DNA from: an uncultured Gammaproteobacteria bacterium
Lineage (GTDB): Bacteria > Pseudomonadota > Gammaproteobacteria > Chromatiales > Chromatiaceae
Assembly (NCBI GenBank): GCA_937926265.1
Contig: CALAZS010000289.1
Coordinates: 1 to 6,485 of the forward strand
Direction: 5' to 3'
Length of the DNA: 6,485 nt
In this document: positions 1 through 6,481 of the stretch, in pieces
How positions within the stretch are numbered: the stretch's first letter is position 1
How the letters are laid out: every line of letters begins with the position of its first letter
Program-made: the position numbers and the translations under genes
The notes under the pieces: model-generated
Databases searched by the model: none
The model's input: the letters and a program-made list of their open reading frames with translations, nothing else
Told to the model about the DNA's origin: nothing

Positions 1-1325
1 GCATACTGAGCATAGAAAGATGGCATTCTGTATGCCCTAGACAAGTTGGTTCTCAGGGTGTGTTGATTGTTGATGCGGTAGTTGAGAGCTAGTCGAGGGG
101 AAACATAGTTGCCGATGTCTTCATGGTCTTCTGCAAATCCTCCAGCATTTAATATTAATGATTCTGTTAAGTTATATTCCAAATGCCCGAAAATACGATA
201 AGAATTACGGCTATGATGATCTTCTGCAAGCCATCCTATACTATCGCTTAACTCATAACGGTAACCCAATCCCCAGACGGTTTGCAGCTCAGGTGACCAA
301 ATCTGGTTTTCCTGAAACTCCATATCTATTCTCTGGTCCCTGAATGACCAGTCCAATGTAACCAGTTCTATAGGATTGGCTGGTGCATTAAACAAGGTGG
401 CATTGTAATCAACGTAATTATGGTAGATTTGGAATCGACGTGTTTTAAAAAGGCCGTCAGCTTTAAAGTAAGTATAGTTCTGGAAATGTGATGTGACTTT
501 TTTATCAAATGGAGCATTTGCGTCATAGTTAAACCAGCCGCCTCCGAATTTCAAATCCTTCATTCCAGCCTGAAAAGTATGAAGAGCACCATCGGAGCCA
601 TTTTTATCGATTCGAAAACTCAGTTGCCTATGAAAATGGTCGTCATATAAAGGTTTGGCTTTGCCGTCTTTTTCGAAGTTCTCATAGGTATCCTGGTAAC
701 CAGTGTTTTCCTCAACCTGGGCAATAACCCTGTAAGATAAATCTTCATTTCCATCAGCATGCGAGAACCTTGCCCGCTGTGTATCACGGTCGCCGGCTAA
801 TATGGAAAATTCATTTTTATTACCCGCATCACTTTTCATGGTTGTGATATTAATCGTGCCTGAAAATGCATTTGCACCGTATGAAGCGGCATTTGGGCCT
901 CTGATAACTTCAATCTTTTCTATTTCATCAAGTGTGATCGGTAATGAGTACCAGAGTGCTCCGCCAAAGGTTGACTGGTAGACTGAACGGCCATCGATAA
1001 TTATTTGTAATCTTTCATTGTGTTGTGAGCTCAGGCCATGATATGTCGTGGTTGATTCGGTGCCGTCAATAGAACCCACGATAAACCCGGGGACCAGGCG
1101 CAATAACTCGATGACATTGATTGCGCTGGATGCTTCGATCATCTCTCTGTCGATAATTGATATTGAGGCGGGAATATTCTCTCTTTCCTGATTTAGACGG
1201 GTAACTGAAGAAATTTGGATTGGCTCCTCAGCCAGAAAATCCATTTCTGTTAATTCTTCTGAGAAAACACTGGGAGAAACAAGCAGAAATAAAGATAAGA
1301 TTAATTTAGAATGAGCGCATCGCAT
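1..1325 (-). CDS. TonB-dependent outer-membrane receptor, N-terminal part (cut by window edge)
   Basis: Reading the minus strand from the ATG at 1325 gives about 441 codons without a stop, leaving the window at position 1. Residues 1-22 form a signal peptide (MRCAHSK, a hydrophobic LILSLFLLV stretch, then a likely cut near VFS-EE). A TonB-box-like stretch PIQISSVTR lies at 35-43. The plug domain follows to about residue 165, with the family signatures LLRLVPGF (74-81), IDGRSVY (110-116), EVIRGPNAASYGANAFSG (139-156) and TINI. After this come alternating aromatic-rich strands of the barrel; RAYRMPSFYAQY close to the left edge is a typical barrel motif. Such receptors use TonB-ExbBD energy to import siderophores, haem, cobalamin or other ligands; the ligand cannot be told here, and the C-terminal barrel is missing. 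The gene is divergent from cysM and has a Fur-box-like sequence just upstream, suggesting iron control (inference). No frameshift is seen in the part present. Confidence 0.93.
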   Translation of the reverse strand, partial: MRCAHSKLILSLFLLVSPSVFSEELTEMDFLAEEPIQISSVTRLNQERENIPASISIIDREMIEASSAINVIELLRLVPGFIVGSIDGTESTTTYHGLSSQHNERLQIIIDGRSVYQSTFGGALWYSLPITLDEIEKIEVIRGPNAASYGANAFSGTINITTMKSDAGNKNEFSILAGDRDTQRARFSHADGNEDLSYRVIAQVEENTGYQDTYENFEKDGKAKPLYDDHFHRQLSFRIDKNGSDGALHTFQAGMKDLKFGGGWFNYDANAPFDKKVTSHFQNYTYFKADGLFKTRRFQIYHNYVDYNATLFNAPANPIELVTLDWSFRDQRIDMEFQENQIWSPELQTVWGLGYRYELSDSIGWLAEDHHSRNSYRIFGHLEYNLTESLILNAGGFAEDHEDIGNYVSPRLALNYRINNQHTLRTNLSRAYRMPSFYAQY

Positions 1326-1332
1326 GAAATAA

Positions 1333-1339
1333 CTTCTCT
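1333..1339 (-). promoter_or_regulatory. Shine-Dalgarno-like site of the TonB-dependent receptor
   Basis: On the minus strand AGAGAAG lies seven bases before the ATG at 1325. It is a moderate match to a purine-rich ribosome binding site and supports this start, as does the signal peptide that begins directly at this ATG. Confidence 0.45.
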
Positions 1340-1353
1340 GTAGGGGTTTTTTT

Positions 1354-1359
1354 TATAAT
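1354..1359 (+). promoter_or_regulatory. Candidate -10 box for the cysM operon
   Basis: A perfect TATAAT lies about 50 bases before the cysM ATG and would give a leader of roughly 40 nt. No good -35 hexamer is found 16-18 bases upstream (AACTTC at 1331-1336), so the promoter would be weak or need an activator. The hexamer is the left end of the Fur-like box, so a bound repressor would block it. In AT-rich DNA a lone TATAAT is weak evidence. Confidence 0.35.
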
Positions 1360-1372
1360 GTTAATGATTACA
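1354..1372. promoter_or_regulatory. Fur-box-like operator in the divergent intergenic region
   Basis: The 19 bases TATAATGTTAATGATTACA match 14 of 19 positions of the classical Fur consensus GATAATGATAATCATTATC. The core TAATGATTA (1362-1370) is a perfect inverted repeat around a central G. The site lies 29 bases upstream of the receptor ATG and 36 bases upstream of the cysM ATG, where a repressor could affect both directions. Iron-dependent repression by Fur is the usual control of TonB-dependent receptors. The region is AT-rich, so some of the match may be chance, and a related metalloregulator such as Zur is not excluded. Confidence 0.42.
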
Positions 1373-1407
1373 ATAGGTTATCATCAAATACGTTTTTAAT
1401 AAAACTT

Positions 1408-2301
1408 ATGAAGTATCCCACAATCGAAGATTTCGTCGGCAAAACCCCGTTGGTTCGTTTGCAGCGATTAAATCCAAACCCATCCAACCATGTCCTTGTA
1501 AAGCTGGAAGGTAATAACCCGGCGGGTTCAGTAAAAGACCGGCCAGCACTGTCAATGATTCAACGCGCCGAAGCGCGGGGTGAAATTAAACCCGGCGATA
1601 CATTGATTGAGGCCACCAGTGGCAATACCGGTATCGCGTTAGCGATGGCGGCTGCCATCAAGGGATACCGTTTGATTCTAGTCATGCCAGATAACATGAC
1701 CGTTGAGCGCAGGGCCGCCATGCGGGCCTATGGCGCTGAGCTTGTTCTGGTCACGCAGGAACAGAGCATGGAAGGAGCCAGAGACCTGGCTGATGAAATG
1801 GAGCGCAACGGAGAAGGCAAGGTGTTAAACCAGTTTGCCAATTTTGACAATCCTGAAGCCCATTACCAGACAACCGGGCCCGAAATCTGGCAGGATACCA
1901 ATGGTGAAATTACACATTTTGTCAGCGCTATGGGTACAACCGGCACCATTATGGGAACTTCACGATTTCTCAAGGAAAAAAATCCTGCAATCCAAATTAT
2001 TGGTGTTCAACCTGAGGAAGGATCCAGTATTCCTGACATACGACGCTGGCCAGAAGAATATTTGCCGAAAATTTTCGACCGTGCTTCGATTGACCGTGAA
2101 ATGGATGTTTCCCAGGCTGATGCCGAAGAAACGACCCGGCTTCTTGCTGCAAAAGAAGGTATTTTTGCCGGTATATCATCTGGTGGATCAGTCGCCTCAG
2201 CACTTAAACTTTCCAGGGAAATGGATAACGCCACAATAGTGGCTATCATATGTGACCGTGGAGACAGATATTTATCATCCGGTGTTTTTCCAGACAGTTA
2301 A
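1408..2301 (+). CDS. cysM: Cysteine synthase B (O-acetylserine sulfhydrylase B)
   Basis: This PLP enzyme makes L-cysteine from O-acetyl-L-serine and sulfide in the cytoplasm; CysM enzymes can also use thiosulfate to give S-sulfocysteine. At 297 residues it is near the ~303 of E. coli CysM, and aligns with it along its length by eye. The PLP-binding lysine is K43 in AGSVKDR, the substrate loop TSGNTG is at 70-75, the phosphate-binding loop GTTGT is at 176-180, and SSGGS at 257-261 and IICDRGDRYLS at 280-290 complete the fold. EEGSSIP and IRRWP (203-215) are typical of CysM rather than CysK. The ATG at 1408 fits the family N-terminus (IEDFVGKTPLVRL), but no clear Shine-Dalgarno sequence precedes it. 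It is the first gene of an apparent four-gene run, and its 3' end overlaps the start of the next reading frame. The C-terminus ends shortly after SSGVF, slightly shorter than in E. coli. Confidence 0.96.
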   Translation: MKYPTIEDFVGKTPLVRLQRLNPNPSNHVLVKLEGNNPAGSVKDRPALSMIQRAEARGEIKPGDTLIEATSGNTGIALAMAAAIKGYRLILVMPDNMTVERRAAMRAYGAELVLVTQEQSMEGARDLADEMERNGEGKVLNQFANFDNPEAHYQTTGPEIWQDTNGEITHFVSAMGTTGTIMGTSRFLKEKNPAIQIIGVQPEEGSSIPDIRRWPEEYLPKIFDRASIDREMDVSQADAEETTRLLAAKEGIFAGISSGGSVASALKLSREMDNATIVAIICDRGDRYLSSGVFPDS

Positions 2302-4366
2302 GCAGGCAGTAAAGATTAGAATTCAGTATTTTGTATTACTGATTTCTATTAGTCTTTCTGCACCAAGCTGGGCGCTGAATTCTGTTTCGCTTTCTGTTGA
2401 GAAAGTAAAAGCCAAACAATTCGAAATCGACCAGATAAGCCTTGATCTAAAAGGCATCAATTCAACACATCCCGTTATTCAACTCAGTCTAAAAAAAGCC
2501 AAATCGCCAGGGCTGACTAAAACCGACATACAGAGTTTCAAGTTTCGTTGTGATGCGTTGGTATTAGATAAACACAACATTGCCTGCGACGCAGCAGACT
2601 TAACGCTTGTAAATCCTTTTATTCAGGCAAAAAAGACTTCTTCAAGCTGGAAATACAATCTTCAGGAAAGTCTGCTCGATTTCCAGGTCAATGAACTCCT
2701 GATGTTGTCTGGAAAGGCTCGATTAGCGGGTAAAATAAAACAACATGACCTTTTTATAGAAGCTGATCTGGAAAATGTGAACCTGTCTTCTGATACCTTC
2801 AGTCAAATTGGATTGGAATCTCCATTTGCTGCTGCAACTGAGTCTATCTTAAGTGGTAATTTGGCTGTTCGAAAAACTTCAAAAAATCTTTCTATCGACT
2901 TTGATGCAAGCCTGGCTGAGACTTTTTTTTCTGATGAAACTGGCGCTTTCCTTGCTGATTCACTTAAAGCCAGGCTCAAGGGTAAATATCAGATTACTGC
3001 TGATGAAAGCAAACTGCATGGCCTGAATATAAATCTTCAATCAGGCGAGCTTTTAACCCCATTTTTCTATACAAATTTATCTGAAAGACCAGTAAGACTC
3101 ACTATGGATGGCTTTTCATTTAATCAAAATAAATCATGGTCAATTGGTAAAGCCAGTTTGAAGGATAACGCCATTGATCTACGTTTGGATCGAATAACCG
3201 GTGAAGCCGCAAAAATCCTGGATGGTGAAATCACCTTATCACAGGCGGAACTGGATAAGATTTACGGTTTTTATTTTATGCCAGTGTTAACCAATGATCT
3301 GGCACAATTGACCGCTTCAGGCACGCTAAATACCAGAGTGGTTTTTAATCAAGGCAAAATTGAAAGTTACAACCTGAACCTTGACCAGGGCTTGTTCGTG
3401 CATCAGCCTCAAGCAAGTAAAACGAAATTTGATATTCAGGGCATGAATCTTTCTATTTCAGGTAATCTCCAAACCGAGTCGAGCAGCTATATCAGTTTTG
3501 AAAAGGGAACATTGCTGGAAACCATTGAGTTTGGTCAAACCACTTTTCCACTTCTTGCCGAGCTTGATTCAGTTCGATTGCTAGAGCCTGTGAATATGCC
3601 GGTCTTCGATGGCGGTATAATCATAGATCAGTTCGAAATAGCTGAATTTGGCAATTCCCCATCGGTGAAATTCGAAGGACTTATTACACCCATCAGTTTA
3701 TCCAGGGTTACTGAAGCTTTTGACTGGCCTGTAATGACAGGCAAGATTTCCGGAATCATTCCAGCTGTAAAATACCATGATGGTAATGCACAGTTTGCAG
3801 GTACACTACTGGTCCGGGCTTTTGATGGCAATATTCTGGTTAAAAACCTGGAGGCCAGTCATTTATTGAGTGCCTGGCCTGTAATGCATGCCGATTTGGA
3901 ATTTAAAGAGATCGACCTTGAAAAATTAACCGAGACCTTCGAGTTTGGAAAAATTACCGGCCTGATGAATGGTCGCTTCGAAAACCTGCAACTTGAGAAC
4001 TGGCAGCCCACCCGATTTGATGCACATTTTGTCTCTTCGGAAAAATCGGGGAAAAAACGAATCAGTCAAAAAGCCGTGGATAATATTTCTAATCTTGGTG
4101 GAGCCGGTGTGGCTGGAGCCCTGTCACGCAGTTTCATGCGGTTTTTCGAAGATTTTGGCTATGACAAGATTGGCTTTAGCTGTGTATTGCGAAATAACGT
4201 ATGTGAAATGTCCGGGGTGGAAGATGCTCAAACAGGTTTTTACCTTGTGAAGGGCGGAGGCATTCCCAGAATCGATGTCATTGGGCATAATCACAATATC
4301 GACTGGAACATATTTGTGGACCGGCTTGTCAATATTACCAACAGCGGCTCACCTACAATTCAATAA
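2252..4366 (+). CDS. ydbH: YdbH-family AsmA-like intermembrane lipid-transport protein
   Basis: Long beta-rich periplasmic protein, assigned to the YdbH family (Pfam DctA-YdbH, AsmA-like clan) from its repeated amphipathic strands, its conserved-looking C-terminal end (TGFYLVKGGGIPRIDVIG within residues 661-678, then DWNIFVDRL) and the YdbL-like gene directly downstream. In E. coli, YdbH acts with TamB and YhdP in moving phospholipids to the outer membrane and joins the lipoprotein YnbE to bridge the periplasm. The chosen start is GTG at 2252, overlapping cysM by 50 nt. GTG codons at 2258 and 2282 are also in frame, and 2282 would leave a more normal signal peptide. The hydrophobic segment YFVLLISISLS (26-36) is followed by a signal-peptidase-like SWA (39-41). 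The protein is 704 residues, shorter than E. coli YdbH (879). Two close cysteine pairs (C100/C112 and C644/C651) could form disulfides. The start is uncertain; the family call is fairly firm. Confidence 0.78.
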   Translation: MTVETDIYHPVFFQTVKQAVKIRIQYFVLLISISLSAPSWALNSVSLSVEKVKAKQFEIDQISLDLKGINSTHPVIQLSLKKAKSPGLTKTDIQSFKFRCDALVLDKHNIACDAADLTLVNPFIQAKKTSSSWKYNLQESLLDFQVNELLMLSGKARLAGKIKQHDLFIEADLENVNLSSDTFSQIGLESPFAAATESILSGNLAVRKTSKNLSIDFDASLAETFFSDETGAFLADSLKARLKGKYQITADESKLHGLNINLQSGELLTPFFYTNLSERPVRLTMDGFSFNQNKSWSIGKASLKDNAIDLRLDRITGEAAKILDGEITLSQAELDKIYGFYFMPVLTNDLAQLTASGTLNTRVVFNQGKIESYNLNLDQGLFVHQPQASKTKFDIQGMNLSISGNLQTESSSYISFEKGTLLETIEFGQTTFPLLAELDSVRLLEPVNMPVFDGGIIIDQFEIAEFGNSPSVKFEGLITPISLSRVTEAFDWPVMTGKISGIIPAVKYHDGNAQFAGTLLVRAFDGNILVKNLEASHLLSAWPVMHADLEFKEIDLEKLTETFEFGKITGLMNGRFENLQLENWQPTRFDAHFVSSEKSGKKRISQKAVDNISNLGGAGVAGALSRSFMRFFEDFGYDKIGFSCVLRNNVCEMSGVEDAQTGFYLVKGGGIPRIDVIGHNHNIDWNIFVDRLVNITNSGSPTIQ

Positions 4367-4377
4367 TCAGAACAGAT

Positions 4378-4382
4378 GAGGA
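4378..4382 (+). promoter_or_regulatory. Ribosome binding site of the YdbL-like lipoprotein gene
   Basis: GAGGA lies seven bases before the ATG at 4390. It is the clearest Shine-Dalgarno sequence in the window and fixes the start of the lipoprotein gene, which lies 23 nt after the ydbH stop. Confidence 0.65.
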
Positions 4383-4389
4383 ATAAGTC

Positions 4390-5037
4390 ATGACATTGAC
4401 AAAAATAAAAGGGACAAACACAAAAGGGATAAACAGAACAGGGCTGTCATTTATTTTAATTTTACTATTCAGCTTGAGCGCGTGTGTGACAATCAATGTT
4501 TATTTTCCCGCTGCCCAGGCCGAAGCGGCCGCAGAAAGAATCGTTGATGAAATTCTTGGTGAGCCTAACCAGGGAAGCAGTACGTCTGATGAAGATAATA
4601 AAGGCGCAGGAATTTTCCAGATTGATTCGAGTCGATTTGTAGCGGATATCGGCAGTTTCTTTATAAGTAATGCCCATGCTGCGCAACCGGATTTTTCTGT
4701 CAATACACCGGAAATAAAGCGCCTTGAAGCGAGCATGGCGCAGCGTCACAATAAACTGAAAAAATATTACGATAACGGAGCAATCGGTTTTGATAAAAAT
4801 GGCACCGTTGCCTGGCGTGATCAAAAAGCTGTTTCCATTAAGGAAAAAGGCTCATTGAACAGTCTTCTCAGGTCTGAGAATAATGACAGAAACAGTTTAT
4901 ACAAAGCTATTGCCAAGGCAAACGGTCATCCTGAATGGGAACAGCAGGTAAGAGATGTATTTGCAAAAAAATGGTCTCAGAAGGCAAAGAGAGGCTGGTG
5001 GTACCAGAACAGCAAGGGACAGTGGAAACAAAAGTAA
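4390..5037 (+). CDS. YdbL/DUF1318-family lipoprotein with YnbE-like N-terminus
   Basis: A 215-residue envelope lipoprotein. Residues 1-31 are a signal sequence with a basic start and hydrophobic core (FILILLFSL), ending in the lipobox LSAC, so C32 would be lipidated; residue +2 is Val, favouring outer-membrane sorting by Lol. Residues 33-57 (VTINVYFPAAQAEAAAERIV and on) are the N-terminal signature I associate with DUF1318 proteins, and resemble the ITIN start of mature E. coli YnbE. A low-complexity linker (58-75) and a short hydrophobic stretch ending in AHA (83-97) follow. Residues 105-215 resemble E. coli YdbL: an N-D-R-x-x-L-Y-x-A-I-A-K-x-N helix (165-178), then a Gly-Trp segment and a C-terminal GQWKQK like YdbL's GKWLRK. 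In E. coli, YdbL is a soluble periplasmic protein that modulates YdbH-YnbE assembly. With ydbH directly upstream and no separate ynbE, this one protein probably serves both parts (inference). ydbL is the nearest E. coli name. Confidence 0.8.
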   Translation: MTLTKIKGTNTKGINRTGLSFILILLFSLSACVTINVYFPAAQAEAAAERIVDEILGEPNQGSSTSDEDNKGAGIFQIDSSRFVADIGSFFISNAHAAQPDFSVNTPEIKRLEASMAQRHNKLKKYYDNGAIGFDKNGTVAWRDQKAVSIKEKGSLNSLLRSENNDRNSLYKAIAKANGHPEWEQQVRDVFAKKWSQKAKRGWWYQNSKGQWKQK

Positions 5038-5051
5038 CCCGCTGACTTTCC

Positions 5052-6380
5052 ATGGCCAGAAGAAGAAAAAACAGGCTGCCTCAACAACCTGTAGAGCTTG
5101 ATATTGAGTCATTAAACCAGGAGGGTAAAGGTGTTGCCCATCTTGATGGCAAGACAATATTTGTTTCCGGAGCCCTGCCAGGTGAAAAAGTTCTGGCAAA
5201 ATATCTTAAAAAACAAAAACGTTATGATGAAGCTGCTGTCGTCGAGGTAATTAAAGCTTCACCAAAAAGAATCGAGCCCCGCTGCAAACATTTTGGTATC
5301 TGTGGTGGCTGTTCCTTGCAGCATCTTTCAGATGAAGACCAGATATCCGCCAAGCAGGATGCGTTACTGGAAACCTTACAACGTCTGGGTAAAGTGACGC
5401 CGGCTTCAATACTGCCGGCTTTAACCAACGACTCACCCTGGGGCTATCGTCGAAAAGCCCGGCTCGGGGTTAAATATGTCCATAAAAAAGAAAAGGTTCT
5501 GGTGGGTTTCAGGGAAAGAGGGACATCATTTATAACCGAAACGGAAGTATGTCACGTGCTTCACCCCTCAGTAGGATTGCTTATTACGCCGCTGGCTGAA
5601 CTTGTTGGTGGTCTTAGTATCAAGGACAAAATTCCGCAAATTGAAGTCGCAATAGATGATTCCCAGGTTATTTTAATTTTCCGGATTCTTGAAAGTCTCA
5701 GTAATGAAGATAAAGATTTATTACTGGCGTTCGGCAAAAAGCATAATGTTTTTGTTTATACCCAGTCTGGCGGGCCGGACACCGTATCACCACTTGATGG
5801 CGTACCTGTGTCTTTGTCTTATAGCTTGCCTGATCAGCAGGTGACACATGATTTCTTGCCGACTGACTTTACCCAGGTTAATACAGATATTAATAGCAAA
5901 ATGATTAACAGGGCTCTTGAGCTGCTTGATTTAAATCCTGATCACAAAGTATTGGATTTATTTTGTGGCCTGGGAAACTTTACTCTGCCAATCGCCCGCA
6001 AAGTAAAAGAAGTGGTTGGCGTTGAAGGTGATGATAACCTGGTAAAACGGGCAGGAGAGAACGCAACTAAAAATGGCATTTCAAATGCCCGGTACTACAT
6101 GGCTAACCTGTTTGAAACCCTGCAAGGCCAGCCCTGGTTAAATGAAAAATTTAACAGGATACTGCTGGATCCTCCCCGAAGTGGTGCCATTGAAATGGTT
6201 GAGCAAATCGAAAACTTTAATGCTGACCGTATCGTTTATGTATCCTGTTACCCGGGTACTTTGGCACGTGACCTTGATGTTCTTGTCAATCAAAAAGGTT
6301 ATACACTTGAAGCCGCAGGGGTTATGGATATGTTTCCTCATACAGGGCATGTTGAATCGATCGCTTTACTTAGCAAATAA
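5052..6380 (+). CDS. rlmD: 23S rRNA (uracil(1939)-C(5))-methyltransferase
   Basis: RlmD (formerly RumA) transfers a methyl group from S-adenosylmethionine to C5 of U1939 of 23S rRNA. At 442 residues it matches the family (E. coli 433). An N-terminal basic tail leads into a TRAM RNA-binding domain (about 12-70). The four [4Fe-4S] cysteines are C78, C84 and C87 (CKHFGICGGC) and C167 (TEVCHVL). The SAM-binding motif LDLFCGLGNFTLPIA is at 301-315, LLDPPRSGA at 371-379, the catalytic nucleophile C399 in VYVSCYPGTLARD, and the general-base E435 in HTGHVESIALL. All key residues are present, so it should be active. It starts 14 nt after the lipoprotein stop with no obvious Shine-Dalgarno sequence, suggesting translational coupling. 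In many gammaproteobacteria rlmD follows cysM directly; here two envelope genes intervene. Confidence 0.96.
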   Translation: MARRRKNRLPQQPVELDIESLNQEGKGVAHLDGKTIFVSGALPGEKVLAKYLKKQKRYDEAAVVEVIKASPKRIEPRCKHFGICGGCSLQHLSDEDQISAKQDALLETLQRLGKVTPASILPALTNDSPWGYRRKARLGVKYVHKKEKVLVGFRERGTSFITETEVCHVLHPSVGLLITPLAELVGGLSIKDKIPQIEVAIDDSQVILIFRILESLSNEDKDLLLAFGKKHNVFVYTQSGGPDTVSPLDGVPVSLSYSLPDQQVTHDFLPTDFTQVNTDINSKMINRALELLDLNPDHKVLDLFCGLGNFTLPIARKVKEVVGVEGDDNLVKRAGENATKNGISNARYYMANLFETLQGQPWLNEKFNRILLDPPRSGAIEMVEQIENFNADRIVYVSCYPGTLARDLDVLVNQKGYTLEAAGVMDMFPHTGHVESIALLSK

Positions 6381-6403
6381 TCTCATTGAGCATGTCTGAA
6401 TAT

Positions 6404-6481
6404 CTTTTTTTTGAAGTCGCCGTAAATATATCCATGCAGGCTTGACTTCGGCATCCATGCCTCAGACACTTCAAAAAAAAG
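6404..6481. repeat. Intergenic element with perfect 14-bp inverted ends
   Basis: The 14 bases at 6404-6417 (CTTTTTTTTGAAGT) are the exact reverse complement of 6468-6481, separated by 50 bases. Inside are a small palindrome GGCATCCATGCC (6450-6461), a direct repeat ATCCATGC (6430-6437 and 6453-6460), and a second inverted pair GAAGTC/GACTTC (6413-6418 and 6444-6449). The stretch starts 23 bases after the rlmD stop. On either strand the T-run comes first and the A-run last, so it is not a standard intrinsic terminator. The CATGCAGGCTTGAC and GGCATCCATGCC segments remind me of dispersed intergenic repeats in gammaproteobacterial genomes, but copy number cannot be judged from one window. No target-site duplication is evident. 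The rest of 6381-6485 holds no gene that I can see. Confidence 0.6.

Noticed and set aside
158..343. Short plus-strand open frame of 61 codons
   Set aside because: It lies wholly inside the minus-strand TonB-dependent receptor, whose family motifs run unbroken across it, and it resembles no known protein.
1835..2239. Plus-strand open frame of 134 codons inside cysM
   Set aside because: It is an out-of-frame shadow of the well-conserved cysM sequence with no recognisable domain.
2923..2930. T8 tract inside the ydbH coding sequence as a possible phase-variation or slippage site
   Set aside because: Eight-base T/A tracts also occur at 1347-1354, 6405-6412 and 6473-6480, so this is within what an AT-rich sequence gives, and the frame is intact across it.
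4465..4824. Minus-strand open frame of 119 codons opposite the lipoprotein gene
   Set aside because: The plus strand here has a lipobox, a good ribosome binding site and family similarity; the antisense frame shows none of these.
6404..6481. Rho-independent terminator of the cysM-rlmD run
   Set aside because: On both strands the T-run precedes the stem and an A-run follows it, and the stem is AT-rich; the order needed for intrinsic termination is the reverse.
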